Below are positions 42,868 to 51,937 of a stretch of 64,000 bases of DNA, one piece after another (the stretch's first letter is position 1; each line of letters opens with the position of its first letter). Source of the stretch: Streptomyces althioticus. GTDB lineage: Bacteria > Actinomycetota > Actinomycetes > Streptomycetales > Streptomycetaceae. The notes beneath the pieces are model-generated. The model had not been told where the DNA came from and ran no database searches. It was given only the letters and a program-made list of their open reading frames with translations. Made by a program: the position numbers and the translations under genes. The DNA is taken from positions 87,065-151,064 of the forward strand of contig BMSW01000009.1 of assembly GCA_014649355.1 (NCBI GenBank), written 5' to 3'.

Positions 42868-44330
42868 GGGCACGCGTGCGCCGCTTCCCCCATCTGCGGC
42901 AGGACGTCGCCGCCTCGCTCGTCGTGTTCCTCGTCGCCCTCCCGCTCTGCGTCGGCGTCGCCGTCGCCTCCGGGGTTCCCGCCGAACTCGGCCTCGTCAC
43001 CGGCATCGTGGGCGGTCTGGTCACCGGCCTGCTGCCGGGCAGCAGCCTCCAGGTGTCCGGCCCGGCCGCCGGACTCACCGTGCTGGTCTACCAGGCCGTG
43101 GACTCCTACGGGCTGCCCGCGCTCGGCGTGATCGTGCTCGCCGCCGGGTTGCTCCAGCTCGCCATGGGGGCGCTGCGGCTCGGCCGCTGGTTCCGGGCGA
43201 TGTCGTTGTCGGTGATCGAGGGCATGCTGGCCGGCATCGGCCTGGTCCTCATCGCGGGCCAGCTCTACTCCGCCGCCGGGCTCGAGGCGCCCGCCGGGGG
43301 CCTCGACAAGCTCCTCGGGCTGCCCGGGGCCGCCGCGGACGCGCTCGCCGGCCGGGAGGCGCTCGCCTCGCTGGCGGTCGGCGCGGGCACGGTCGTGGTG
43401 ATGGTGCTGTGGCGGCGGCTGCCGGGACCGGCCGGGGCCGTGCCGGGCGCGCTCGCCGCGGTGCTGCTCGCGACGGCGGTCACGGCGGCGTTCGCCGTGC
43501 CGGTCGCCACGGTGGAGGTGCGGGGGCTGTTCGAGTCCGTGCAGCCGCCCGGCACGGACACCTTCGCCGTCCTCACGGACGTGGGCGTGCTCGGCACGAT
43601 CGTCGCGTTCGCCCTCATCGCCTCCGCGGAGAGCCTGTTCAGCGCGGCGGCGGTGGACCGGCTGCACACCGGTCCGCGCACCCGCTACAACCGCGAGCTG
43701 ATGGCCCAGGGCGCGGGCAACACGGTCTGCGGGCTGCTCGGCGCGCTGCCCATGACCGCGGTCATCGTGCGCAGCTCGGCCAACGTCCAGGCGGGCGCGA
43801 GGACCAAGGCGTCCCGGGTGCTGCACGGGGTGTGGCTGCTGCTGTTCGCCGCGCTGCTGCCGTCCGCGCTCGCACTGATCCCGCTGCCCGCGCTGGCGGG
43901 CATCCTGATCCACGCCGGCTGGAAGCTGATCCCGTTCCGGGGGCTGGTCACGCTGTGGCGCGGCCAGCGGGGCGAGGCGCTGATCCTGGTCGTCACGGCC
44001 GTGTCGATCGTCGTGGTGAACATGTTCGAGGGCGTGCTGATCGGGCTGGCGCTGTCGGTGGTGAAGACGGCCTGGGAGTCCTCGAAGGTCAAGCTGGAGG
44101 TGACGGACAAGGGCGCGGGCCCGGTCCAGGTGCACCTCTCCGGCAACGCGACGTTCCTGCGCCTGCCGAAGATCCTGGACACCCTGGAGTCCCTGCCGCA
44201 GGACCGCCCGGTCGAACTGGACCTCACGGCCCTCCACCACCTGGACCACGCCTGCAGCACGGCACTGAGCCACTGGGCGGAACGCCACAGCGGGACGGAC
44301 ACACCGCCGGTGCGGCTGACGACACGGTGA
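42864..44330 (+). CDS. SulP family anion permease with STAS domain
   Basis: The protein has 488 residues from a GTG overlapping the leader frame. FPHLRQDVAASLVVFLVALP is the usual SulP entry, followed by about ten to twelve helices with GLVTGIVGGLVTGLLPGS and QVSGPAAGLTVL, and ending in a STAS-like domain (VQVHLSGNATFLRLPKIL, LHHLDHACSTALSHW). These proteins move sulfate or bicarbonate inward. No carbonic anhydrase domain is fused. Longer starts upstream are open but have no homology to the family. A hairpin follows about 47 bp after the stop. Confidence 0.88.
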   Translation: MRARVRRFPHLRQDVAASLVVFLVALPLCVGVAVASGVPAELGLVTGIVGGLVTGLLPGSSLQVSGPAAGLTVLVYQAVDSYGLPALGVIVLAAGLLQLAMGALRLGRWFRAMSLSVIEGMLAGIGLVLIAGQLYSAAGLEAPAGGLDKLLGLPGAAADALAGREALASLAVGAGTVVVMVLWRRLPGPAGAVPGALAAVLLATAVTAAFAVPVATVEVRGLFESVQPPGTDTFAVLTDVGVLGTIVAFALIASAESLFSAAAVDRLHTGPRTRYNRELMAQGAGNTVCGLLGALPMTAVIVRSSANVQAGARTKASRVLHGVWLLLFAALLPSALALIPLPALAGILIHAGWKLIPFRGLVTLWRGQRGEALILVVTAVSIVVVNMFEGVLIGLALSVVKTAWESSKVKLEVTDKGAGPVQVHLSGNATFLRLPKILDTLESLPQDRPVELDLTALHHLDHACSTALSHWAERHSGTDTPPVRLTTR

Positions 44331-44639
44331 GGGCGCGTTCCGGGTGGGTGAGGTCCTGGGCGGGCGCTGAGCACGTGCCCGTCCCGCGGGCGGGCGGCCG
44401 TTGGCTGGACGGGCGCCCGGCCCGGTGACGGGGTGTAGGGCGTGCGGCCGTCACGGCGGTTCGGGCGGCTCCGGGGCCGGCCCGGCTCCCGGTGGCACCG
44501 GTGCCGGAAGTACCCCGTGGGTCCGAGGGGGCGGGCCCGCCGCGCGGGACACGGGCGGCTCGCGTGGTTCACGGGATCGGCGGCAGGTGATAGACACGGC
44601 GGGGTCACAGTTCCTGTCCGCCAGCAGGAAGGTTTCCCC
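44331..44639. other. Gene-free stretch between SulP and the DUF839 gene
   Basis: 309 bp. It holds a near-palindrome at 44377-44395 (GCCCGTCCCGCGGGCGGGC), a possible SulP terminator, and the Shine-Dalgarno AGGAAGG of the next gene at 44626-44632. The rest shows no feature I can support. Confidence 0.5.
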
Positions 44640-46037
44640 ATGTCAGAAAACGGGTCCCCCCACGGCTCCACGGCTACCACCCGACGCCAGATGCTCGCCC
44701 GTTCCGGTGCCGTCGGTGTCGGCATCGCCTTCACCGGCGCCCTCTCCGAACTGTTCACGGACAGCGCCGCCGCGCAGAACCTCGGCCACTACGGCTACGG
44801 CGACCTCGTCCCCGACCCCGACGGACTGCTCGACCTGCCCAGGGGCTTCCGCTACAAGGTGCTCTCCAAGGAGGGCGACCGGCTCCGCTCCGGCGAGGGC
44901 CCCGTCCCCTCCAACCACGACGGCATGGCCGCCTTCGCCGGCCGGCAGGGCCGTACCCACCTGGTCCGCAACCACGAGAACCGCAGCGACGGCAGGGTCC
45001 CGGTCCCGGTGATCGACGGCCTGACGTACGACCCGGAGGGCAAGGGCGGGTGTACCGCGCTCACCCTCGACCGGAGCGGCCGCGTGGTCGACGAGCGCGT
45101 CGCGATCGCCGGTACGGCCGTCAACTGCGCGGGCGGGCCCACTCCGTGGCACACCTGGCTGACCTGCGAGGAGACCGAGGACAAGGCCGGCACCAACGGC
45201 TACACCAAGGACCACGGCTTCATCTTCGAGGTCGACGGCGCCGACCCCCGGCGCACGGGCGCCGTGCCGCTGACCGCGATGGGCCGCTTCCAGCACGAGG
45301 CGATCGCGGTGGACCCGCAGCGGGGCGTGGTCTACGAGACGGAGGACGCCTTCGAGCACCCCTTCGGCCTCTTCTACCGCTTCCTGCCGAAGAAACCGCT
45401 GGGCGGCACCGGCTCGCTGCGCGCGGGCGGCAAGCTCCAGGCGATGCGGGTGCCCGGCGTGCCGGACCTGTCGTCCATCCAGGAGATCGGCGCCCGTTTC
45501 GACGACGTCGAGTGGGTCGACGTCCCCGACCCGCTGGCCGTCGAGACCCCCATCCGCTTCCAGGACTTCGGCCCGAAGGGCATCACCCACGCGCAGAAGC
45601 TGGAAGGCTGCTACTGGGGCGGCCGCTCCGTCTACTTCGTGTCGTCCTTCGCCCATGCCTCGGAGGGTTCGGCCGCCGACCACTACGGCCAGATCTGGCG
45701 CTACGACCCGGACCGCCGCCGCCTCACCCTGGTGATCGTCTTCGGTCCGGACACCGACATCCAGCTGCCCGGCGAGTCCCCGGACAACATCTGCCTCGCG
45801 CCCAGCGGCGGTCTGATGGTGTGCGAGGACGGCGGCGGCGCCCAGCACGTCTTCGGCGTCACCCGGCGCGGTGAGGTCTACCCGATGGCCCGCAACCGCC
45901 AGAACACGGGGACGGCCGAGGAGCCGGAGTGGGGCGAGTTCGCCGGCGTCACGTTCTCCCCGGACGGCCGCACGATGTACGTCAACGTCTACGACCCGGG
46001 CACCACGTTCGCCGTGACCGGCCCCTGGCGCCGGTAG
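44640..46037 (+). CDS. Tat-exported DUF839 (PhoX-like) protein
   Basis: The 465-residue secreted protein has a twin-arginine signal (TTRRQMLARSGAVGVG) and a beta-propeller-like DUF839 domain. It contains PSNHDGMAAF, LVRNHENR, a CEETED calcium-site-like motif, HEAIAVDPQRGVVYETED, and the closing GVTFSPDGRTMYVNVYDPG. The family includes PhoX alkaline phosphatases and many proteins of unknown activity; the divergent metal-binding residues mean phosphatase activity is not proven here. The ATG has AGGAAGG 7 bp upstream. Confidence 0.88.
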   Translation: MSENGSPHGSTATTRRQMLARSGAVGVGIAFTGALSELFTDSAAAQNLGHYGYGDLVPDPDGLLDLPRGFRYKVLSKEGDRLRSGEGPVPSNHDGMAAFAGRQGRTHLVRNHENRSDGRVPVPVIDGLTYDPEGKGGCTALTLDRSGRVVDERVAIAGTAVNCAGGPTPWHTWLTCEETEDKAGTNGYTKDHGFIFEVDGADPRRTGAVPLTAMGRFQHEAIAVDPQRGVVYETEDAFEHPFGLFYRFLPKKPLGGTGSLRAGGKLQAMRVPGVPDLSSIQEIGARFDDVEWVDVPDPLAVETPIRFQDFGPKGITHAQKLEGCYWGGRSVYFVSSFAHASEGSAADHYGQIWRYDPDRRRLTLVIVFGPDTDIQLPGESPDNICLAPSGGLMVCEDGGGAQHVFGVTRRGEVYPMARNRQNTGTAEEPEWGEFAGVTFSPDGRTMYVNVYDPGTTFAVTGPWRR

Positions 46038-46139
46038 CACCGGACGTTCGGAGGCCGGGAGGGCGGGGTGCGCGACGCGCCCCGCCCTTCCCGCGCGCAC
46101 GCCGCCGTGAAGCCCCCGCGGCGGGGTACTCGCCCCCGC

Positions 46140-47666
46140 ATGACGCAGAAGCAGCACTCGGGTGACTCGTACTGGCTGAACACCGCGCCCGGCGGTGAGC
46201 GCCGCCCCGCCCTGGCCGACAACCTGGACGTGGACGTGGCGGTGATCGGCGGCGGCATCGCCGGTCTGTGCACGGCGTGGGAGCTGGCCAGGGCGGGGCG
46301 CGGCGTGGCGGTGCTGGAGACGGACCGGCTCGCGGCGGGCGTCACCGGGCACACCACCGCCAAGGTCACCGCGCTGCACTCACTGGTCTACGACAAGCTG
46401 CGCCGCACCCGCGGCAGCGAGGGCGCGCGGCTGTACGCCCGGTCGCAGGCGGAGGCGATCGAGCGGACCGCCGGGGTGGTGGAGGAGCTGGGCGTCGCGT
46501 GCGAGTGGGAGCGGCGCGCCTCGTACACGTACGTGACGGACGCGGACCGGGTGGACGAGGTGCGCGCGGAGGCGCGGGCCGCGCGGGAGGCGGGCCTGCC
46601 CGCGTCGTTCGTGACGGAGACGGGACTGCCGTTCCCGGTGGCGGGCGCGGTGGAGGTGCCGGAACAGGCGCAGTTCCATCCGCGCAAGTACCTGCTGGCG
46701 CTCGCCGACGACATCGAGGCGCACGGCGGCCTCCTGTTCGAGGACACCACCGTGCTGGGCCTGGAGGAGGGCGAGCCGTGCCGGCTGTCGACCTCGACCG
46801 GGGCGTCCGTGACGGCCCGGGACGTCGTGGTCGCCACGCACTACCCGGTGTTCGACCGCGCGCTGCTGTTCACCCGGCTCTCCCCGCGCCGTGAGCTGGT
46901 CGTCGCGGGACCGGTCCCGGCGGAGCTGGACCCGGCGGGCATGTACATCACCCCCTACGGCGGCTCCCGCTCGGTGCGTACCGCGCCCTACGGCGACGAC
47001 GCGTCCCGCCGGCTGCTGGTGGTCACCGGTGAACACTTCACGCCGGGCACCGGAGACACCCGCGCCCGCTTCGACCGGCTGGCGCGGTGGGCGCGGCGGC
47101 ACTTCCCCGGTGTGGAGCTGACGCACTTCTGGGCCACGCAGGACAACGACCCCACCGACACGGTGCCGCTGGTCGGGCCGCTGCACCAGGGCGCCGAGCA
47201 CACCTACGTGGCCACCGGCTTCGGCGGCTGGGGCATGAGCGGCGGCATGATGGCGGGCCGGCTGCTCACCGCGCGGATCACGGGCGGGGAGTGCCCGTGG
47301 GCGGATCTGTACGACCCGCGGCGCGTGGCGTCCGCCGTGCGGGAGGCGCCGGCCTTCCTCAAGCACCAGGCGCAGGTCGCCAGGCACTTCGTCGGGGATC
47401 GGCTGCGCCCGTCGCCCCCGGTGGAGGCGCTGCCGCCGGGCGAGGGCGCGGTGGTGCGCACGGAGAGCGGCCGGCTCGCGGTGTACCGGGACGACGACGG
47501 CGCCCTGCACGCGGTGTCCGCCCGCTGCACCCACATGGGGTGCCTGGTCGACTTCAACGCGGCCGAGCGCGCGTGGGAGTGCCCGTGCCACGGGTCCCGT
47601 TTCGACACGGAGGGGAACGTCGTCCAGGGGCCGGCGACCAAGCCGCTGGAGCGGCGGGACATCTGA
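46140..47666 (+). CDS. FAD-dependent oxidoreductase with C-terminal Rieske domain
   Basis: The protein has 508 residues. The N-terminal DAO-type FAD domain shows VAVIGGGIAGLCTAWELARAG, a TGHTTAKVTALH motif and the late TGFGGWGMSGGMMAGRLL. The last 100 residues form a Rieske [2Fe-2S] domain with CTHMGCLVDFN and CPCHGSRFDTEGNVVQGPA. The family (often called YhfW-like) is widespread in aerobes, and its substrate is not established. The chosen ATG lacks a strong ribosome site. The gene may be co-transcribed with the DUF839 gene 102 bp upstream. Confidence 0.9.
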   Translation: MTQKQHSGDSYWLNTAPGGERRPALADNLDVDVAVIGGGIAGLCTAWELARAGRGVAVLETDRLAAGVTGHTTAKVTALHSLVYDKLRRTRGSEGARLYARSQAEAIERTAGVVEELGVACEWERRASYTYVTDADRVDEVRAEARAAREAGLPASFVTETGLPFPVAGAVEVPEQAQFHPRKYLLALADDIEAHGGLLFEDTTVLGLEEGEPCRLSTSTGASVTARDVVVATHYPVFDRALLFTRLSPRRELVVAGPVPAELDPAGMYITPYGGSRSVRTAPYGDDASRRLLVVTGEHFTPGTGDTRARFDRLARWARRHFPGVELTHFWATQDNDPTDTVPLVGPLHQGAEHTYVATGFGGWGMSGGMMAGRLLTARITGGECPWADLYDPRRVASAVREAPAFLKHQAQVARHFVGDRLRPSPPVEALPPGEGAVVRTESGRLAVYRDDDGALHAVSARCTHMGCLVDFNAAERAWECPCHGSRFDTEGNVVQGPATKPLERRDI

Positions 47667-47710
47667 GCCCTGCCCCGGGCCGGCGGGGACGGGCCGGCCC
47701 GGGGCAGGGC
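47667..47710 (+). terminator. Strong hairpin after the Rieske oxidoreductase
   Basis: An 18-bp perfect stem (47667-47684 with 47693-47710) around an 8-nt loop begins immediately at the stop codon. It is one of the two longest hairpins I found in the window. Confidence 0.9.
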
Positions 47711-47789
47711 CCCTCCGACCGGGTGAGCGTGCCGCCGCCTCCGCCCGAGCCGCGACGGCCACCGCCGAACGCCGCCCTACTGTCATACG

Positions 47790-48632
47790 GTGATCACACT
47801 TTCACGTCGTGTCATCGCCGCCTGCGCCCTCGCCGCCGCGCTCACCGCCTGCGGCTCCTCCGCCGGTCCCGCCGCACCCCCTCCCGCCCCCGCGCCTTCT
47901 CCCACCGTCCCGTCGGCGCCGCCCACGCTCGCCGCGGGCCCCGCGGGTCTCACCCCGGTCTTCGAGCACGGCCCCCGGGACGCCGGGAAGACCGTCGCCC
48001 TCACCTTCGACGCCGACATGACCGCCGACCAGGGCCCGCGGGCCGCGGCGGGCGAGCGCTTCGACCATCCGCGGCTCATCGGGACGCTGCGGGAGCTGAA
48101 GGTGCCGGCGACGGTGTTCATGACGGGCCGGTGGGCCGAGGAGTACCCGGACCAGGCCCGCTCCATCGGCCGTGACCCGCTCTTCGAGGTCGCCAACCAC
48201 TCCTACAGCCACTACGCCTTCACCGGCGACTGCTACGGCCTGCCCACGGTGCCCAAGGAGCGGATGCGGGCCGACGTGGAGCGGGCGTACCAGGCGTTCC
48301 GCACGGTCGGCGTGCCCGCGCCGATGCCGTACTTCCGTTTCCCGGGCGGCTGTCACGACCGGCGGGCGCTCAAGGCTCTCACCCCGGCGGGCGTCACGGC
48401 CGTGCAGTGGGACGTCGTCGGCGGCGACGCCTTCGCCACCGACCCGGACGCGGTGGCCCGGCAGGTGCTGGACGGGGTGCGGCCGGGCTCGGTGGTGGTC
48501 CTGCACTGCACCCGCAGCGCCGCCCCGACGACGGAGGAGGCGGTACGGAAGGTCGTCCCGGAGCTGCGGCGACAGGGCTACCGCTTCGTCAAGGTCTCCG
48601 AGCTGATCGGCGCGGCGAACGGACGCGGCTGA
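47790..48632 (+). CDS. Lipoprotein polysaccharide deacetylase (NodB domain)
   Basis: The 280-residue protein starts at a GTG with a lipoprotein signal (ALAAALTACGSSAG), then a Pro-rich spacer to about residue 60, then a CE4 domain. The NodB motifs are TFDADMTADQG (metal and catalytic Asp) and NHSYSHYAF (the two metal His). PYFRFPGGCHD and GSVVVLHCTRSA complete the site. It should remove acetyl groups from peptidoglycan or another polymer at the cell surface. It is preceded by a terminator and followed by a small gene 30 bp later. Confidence 0.92.
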   Translation: MITLSRRVIAACALAAALTACGSSAGPAAPPPAPAPSPTVPSAPPTLAAGPAGLTPVFEHGPRDAGKTVALTFDADMTADQGPRAAAGERFDHPRLIGTLRELKVPATVFMTGRWAEEYPDQARSIGRDPLFEVANHSYSHYAFTGDCYGLPTVPKERMRADVERAYQAFRTVGVPAPMPYFRFPGGCHDRRALKALTPAGVTAVQWDVVGGDAFATDPDAVARQVLDGVRPGSVVVLHCTRSAAPTTEEAVRKVVPELRRQGYRFVKVSELIGAANGRG

Positions 48633-48662
48633 GCTTCTCGCGCGGCGTCCTACGCTGGAAGC

Positions 48663-48854
48663 ATGAGCGACGACGTGACCGACCGCGACTACTGCCTCGT
48701 GGGCACGGACCGCCCGCCGAAGGCGGACGGCCCGCCCTACGCGGCGTGCGTCCAGTGCCAGGAGCCCACGGAGTACCCGGAGTCGTACAAGGGCATCACG
48801 CTGTGCCCGGTCTGCGAGTGGCGCGAGGCGGAACGCACCTCCTGCTCCGGCTGA
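48663..48854 (+). CDS. Small zinc-ribbon-like protein
   Basis: The 63-residue protein starts MSDDVTDRDYCLVGTDRPPK and holds two Cys pairs, ACVQCQEPTEYP and TLCPVCEWRE, spaced like a small zinc ribbon, plus two further Cys. I recognise no named family, though similar short proteins occur in streptomycetes. It starts 30 bp after the deacetylase stop and could be co-transcribed. Confidence 0.65.
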   Translation: MSDDVTDRDYCLVGTDRPPKADGPPYAACVQCQEPTEYPESYKGITLCPVCEWREAERTSCSG

Positions 48855-48883
48855 CCGCCCGCCCAGGCAGGGTCCGGCACGGC

Positions 48884-48901
48884 AGGGAGGTCCCCCTCCC
48901 T
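48884..48901. terminator. Short hairpin between convergent genes
   Basis: A 7-bp stem (48884-48890 with 48895-48901) with a 4-nt loop lies at the junction of the zinc-ribbon gene and the gas-vesicle-type gene and overlaps the latter's stop. Confidence 0.4.
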
Positions 48902-49268
48902 ACCGCCGCCTCGGTTCCGCGCGGGCCGACTGGAACGCCTCCGAGACCGTCTCCGCGGCGCCGGCCAGGATTCCCTTGGTCGCACCCTTGGAGCCCGACT
49001 CGCGCATCTTGTCGGGGAGTTCGGTCAGCCCGGCGGGCTTGCGCGGCCCGGACTCCAGGTCCAGCCGGTTGCACGCCTCGGCGAAGCGCAGGTAGGTGTC
49101 GACGCTCGCCACCACGATGCGAATGTCGATCTTGAGTATCTCGATCCCGACCAGTGACACCCGCACGAACGCGTCGATCACCAGCCCTCGGTCGAGGATC
49201 AGCTCCAGTACGTCGTAGAGACCGCTGGAGCCTCCTCCTCCGCCACGCTGCGGCACCGCCTGAGTCAT
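48900..49268 (-). CDS. Orphan gas-vesicle-type protein (GvpA/GvpJ family)
   Basis: The 122-residue protein contains a clear GvpA core, GLYDVLELILDRGLVIDAF, VRVSLVGIEILKIDIRIVVASVDTYLRFAEA (read in parts), plus a C-terminal extension of about 55 residues. GvpA forms the ribs of gas vesicles, while GvpJ/M proteins are minor nucleators with such tails. No other gvp gene (gvpF, L, N, K, S) is in the window, so the vesicle cannot be made from here alone. The ATG is shared with a divergent Pth2-like gene region. Many streptomycetes carry gvp clusters of uncertain use; this copy stands alone. Confidence 0.88.
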   Translation of the reverse strand: MTQAVPQRGGGGGSSGLYDVLELILDRGLVIDAFVRVSLVGIEILKIDIRIVVASVDTYLRFAEACNRLDLESGPRKPAGLTELPDKMRESGSKGATKGILAGAAETVSEAFQSARAEPRRR

Positions 49269-49369
49269 CGCGCACCATCCTCTCCCCCACCCGGATGCCC
49301 CCTCCGCGCCCCTTGATGTCCGCCGGTGCCGCCCGTCGCCCTGCCCGTCCCGCTTGGCACACTGGGCGG

Positions 49370-50089
49370 GTGAACGACGACCGGACGACACCCGCCCCCG
49401 ACAGCCCCTTCCGACCCGACCCGGGTGACCGCGACGCGGCGCCGCAGTTCGTGCTGCCGCTGGTGGTCCGTCTCGAGCGCGGCTCGCCGCCCGCGCGGAC
49501 GGACGCGCTGGAGACGGCGGCCCGCGCGGTGCTGGTGATGCTGACCGACGAGCGGTCGGTGGGCGACGGCGAGTGGGCGCGGGCGATCCGCGACTGGCAG
49601 GACGCCCGGATCCGCAAGGTGGTGCGGCGGGCGCGCGGCGCGGAGTGGCGGCGCGCGGAGGCGCTCCCGGGGATCACCGTGACCGGGAAGTCGGCCGAGG
49701 TACGCGTCTTCCCGCCGGTGCCGCTGGACGGCTGGCCCAAGGACCTGGCCCGGCTCCAGGTGTCCGGCACCGACCTCGACGACCCGGACCCGGTGCCGCC
49801 CGCGGACCCCGGCGTGCCCACGCTCTGGATGAACCCGGAGCTGGAGATGTCCGCCGGCAAGGCGATGGCCCAGGCCGGGCACGGCGCCCAACTCGCCTGG
49901 TGGGAACTGCCGCACGCGGCCCGCGCGGCCTGGCACGCGGCGGGCTTCCCGCTCGCCGTGCGCACCGCCGACCCCGCCGACTGGCCCGCGCTGACCGGTG
50001 CCGGCCTGCCGACGGTGCGCGACGCTGGCTTCACGGAGATCGCCCCCGGCTCGTGCACCGTGGTCGCGGACCACCCCGCGCTGCGCTGA
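49370..50089 (+). CDS. Pth2-family peptidyl-tRNA hydrolase-like protein
   Basis: The 239-residue protein's C-terminal third matches the archaeal/eukaryotic Pth2 fold: LWMNPELEMSAGKAMAQAGHGAQLAWWELP (read in parts), with the conserved Lys and AQAxHxA motif, and LPTVRDAGFTEIAPGSCTVVA with the catalytic-site Asp/Thr region. The N-terminal 150 residues are actinobacteria-specific and include a helix-rich region with repeated Arg. Pth2 recycles peptidyl-tRNA; bacteria normally use Pth1, so the role here is uncertain. The GTG start is 101 bp from the divergent Gvp-type gene. Confidence 0.8.
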   Translation: MNDDRTTPAPDSPFRPDPGDRDAAPQFVLPLVVRLERGSPPARTDALETAARAVLVMLTDERSVGDGEWARAIRDWQDARIRKVVRRARGAEWRRAEALPGITVTGKSAEVRVFPPVPLDGWPKDLARLQVSGTDLDDPDPVPPADPGVPTLWMNPELEMSAGKAMAQAGHGAQLAWWELPHAARAAWHAAGFPLAVRTADPADWPALTGAGLPTVRDAGFTEIAPGSCTVVADHPALR

Positions 50090-50156
50090 CCCGGGGCGTC
50101 CCCCGGATGGGTTGTGCGGCCGTGCGGCTGCCGTCGGCCCGCCGGAGGCTGGGCGC

Positions 50157-51752
50157 ATGCCGACACGACGTACGACAGCCGCTGCCCTGCTGTCCGGCGC
50201 CGTCCTGCTCTCCGCCTCCCTGGCCGCCTGCGGTCCGGCCGGCGAGGGCGGGGCCGGAGGCGGAGGCGGCGAGGAGGACGACCGCGGACGGATATGGGCG
50301 CAGTCCCTGAACTGGAAGGACTGCCCCGCACCGTCCCCCCTGCAAGGCGGCGGTGAGGCGCCCGGACCGTTGCCGGACGGCACCCGCTGGCAGTGCGCCA
50401 CCATGCGGGCGCCCCTGGACTGGGACAGACCCGGCGGTGAGACCGTCGACGTCGCCCTGATCCGGGCGGCGTCCCGCGCGGACGCCGCCGACCGCATCGG
50501 CTCGCTGCTGTTCAACTTCGGCGGGCCCGGCGAGTCCGGCGTGGCCACCCTGCCCGCCCTCGCCCCCGACTACGAGCAACTCCGTTCCCGCTACGACCTG
50601 GTGAGCTTCGACCCGCGCGGGGTCGGGGCGAGCGCCGGGGTCACCTGCCTGGACGCCGAGGCGGCGCAGGCGATGGCCCAGCAGGACGACACCCCCGACG
50701 ACGGCGACGACGAGGTGACCGAGCTGCTCCAGGCGCGGCAGCGGTACGCGGACGCCTGCGAGCGGGAGTCGGGCCGCGTGCTGCCGCACGTGGGCACCGA
50801 GGACGCCGCCCGCGACATGGACCTGCTGCGCCATCTGCTCGGCGACGACGAGCTGCACTACTTCGGGATCTCCTACGGCACCGAACTCGGCGGCGTGTAC
50901 GCCCACTTGTTCCCCCGGCACGTCGGCCGCGCCGTCCTGGACGGCGTCGTCGACCCGACGCTGGACCAGATGGAGGGGGCGCTCGCGCAGGCGGGCGGTT
51001 TCCAGCTCGCCTTCGACCACTTCGCGCAGTGGTGCGTGGACACCGGCTGCGCCCTCGGCGACACCCCGGAGGAGATCACCCGGCTCGTCATGGAGCTGGA
51101 GGAGACCCTGGACGACGAACCCCTCTCCGTCGGCGGGGACAGGGTGTTCACCGGCTCCCAGCTGATCGACGCCGTCGTCCAGGCGCTCTACCTGGAGACC
51201 GCCTGGCCCGCGCTGGAGGTGGGTCTGCAACTCCTCGCCGCCGACGAGGGCGAGACCCTGCTCGGCCTCGCGGACGCGCTCAGCGGCCGTCACGCGGGCG
51301 GCTGGAGCGACCAGCAGGACGCCCAGACGGCCATCACCTGCGCCGACCGCAGCGACCGCTACACCGTGGAGGACGTGCTGGAACAGGCCGCCGCGTTCGA
51401 GGAGGCGTCCCCGCTCTTCGGCGACACCATGGTGTGGGGCACGCTGGAGTGCACCGACTGGCCGGTGCGGGGCAAGGCCCCGCACCCGGACGTGAGCGCG
51501 CCGGGCGCGCCGCCGATCCTGCTCGTCGGCAACACCGGCGACCCCGCGACGCCGTACGAGGGCGCCGCGCGCATGGCGGAGCGGCTGGGCAAGGGCGTCG
51601 GGGTGGAACTCACCTACGAGGGTGAGGGCCACGGCGCGTACGACTCCGGCAACGCCTGTGTGCGGAAGGCCGTGAACGCGTACCTGCTGGACGGCACGGT
51701 GCCGGCGGCGGGGACCGTGTGCGAGCGGGAGCCGCTCCAGGGCAAGGAGTGA
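50157..51752 (+). CDS. Tap-like secreted alpha/beta-hydrolase (tripeptidyl aminopeptidase family), lipoprotein
   Basis: The 531-residue exported hydrolase has a lipobox (SLAACGPAG), GSLLFNFGGPGESGV (oxyanion motif), DLVSFDPRGVGAS, the nucleophile elbow YFGISYGTELGGVYAHLFP, and C-terminal GNTGDPATPYEGA (Asp) and YEGEGHGAYDSG (His). It matches the Streptomyces Tap/SlpD/E mycelium-associated tripeptidyl aminopeptidases, which release tripeptides from secreted proteins. An alternative role is proline iminopeptidase-like activity. A long hairpin follows its stop. Confidence 0.9.
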   Translation: MPTRRTTAAALLSGAVLLSASLAACGPAGEGGAGGGGGEEDDRGRIWAQSLNWKDCPAPSPLQGGGEAPGPLPDGTRWQCATMRAPLDWDRPGGETVDVALIRAASRADAADRIGSLLFNFGGPGESGVATLPALAPDYEQLRSRYDLVSFDPRGVGASAGVTCLDAEAAQAMAQQDDTPDDGDDEVTELLQARQRYADACERESGRVLPHVGTEDAARDMDLLRHLLGDDELHYFGISYGTELGGVYAHLFPRHVGRAVLDGVVDPTLDQMEGALAQAGGFQLAFDHFAQWCVDTGCALGDTPEEITRLVMELEETLDDEPLSVGGDRVFTGSQLIDAVVQALYLETAWPALEVGLQLLAADEGETLLGLADALSGRHAGGWSDQQDAQTAITCADRSDRYTVEDVLEQAAAFEEASPLFGDTMVWGTLECTDWPVRGKAPHPDVSAPGAPPILLVGNTGDPATPYEGAARMAERLGKGVGVELTYEGEGHGAYDSGNACVRKAVNAYLLDGTVPAAGTVCEREPLQGKE

Positions 51753-51773
51753 CGCCGCTGTCCTGAGGCGGGA

Positions 51774-51817
51774 GCCGGCCCGGTGGGTGCGTGGAGACAC
51801 GGATCCACCGGGCCGGC
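51774..51817 (+). terminator. Hairpin after the Tap-like hydrolase
   Basis: A 13-bp perfect stem (51774-51786 with 51805-51817) with an 18-nt loop region lies 21 bp after the stop codon. Confidence 0.75.
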
Positions 51818-51937
51818 CGCGTCATGCGCGCACGACTCTTGCCGTGTCCATGGCGGCCGGTGTACCAATGAGGCGCGGAACTTGAATGTTGTTCATGTTT
51901 CGTTGCCGGGGGGCCGACCGACCCTGAGGAGCAGCGT

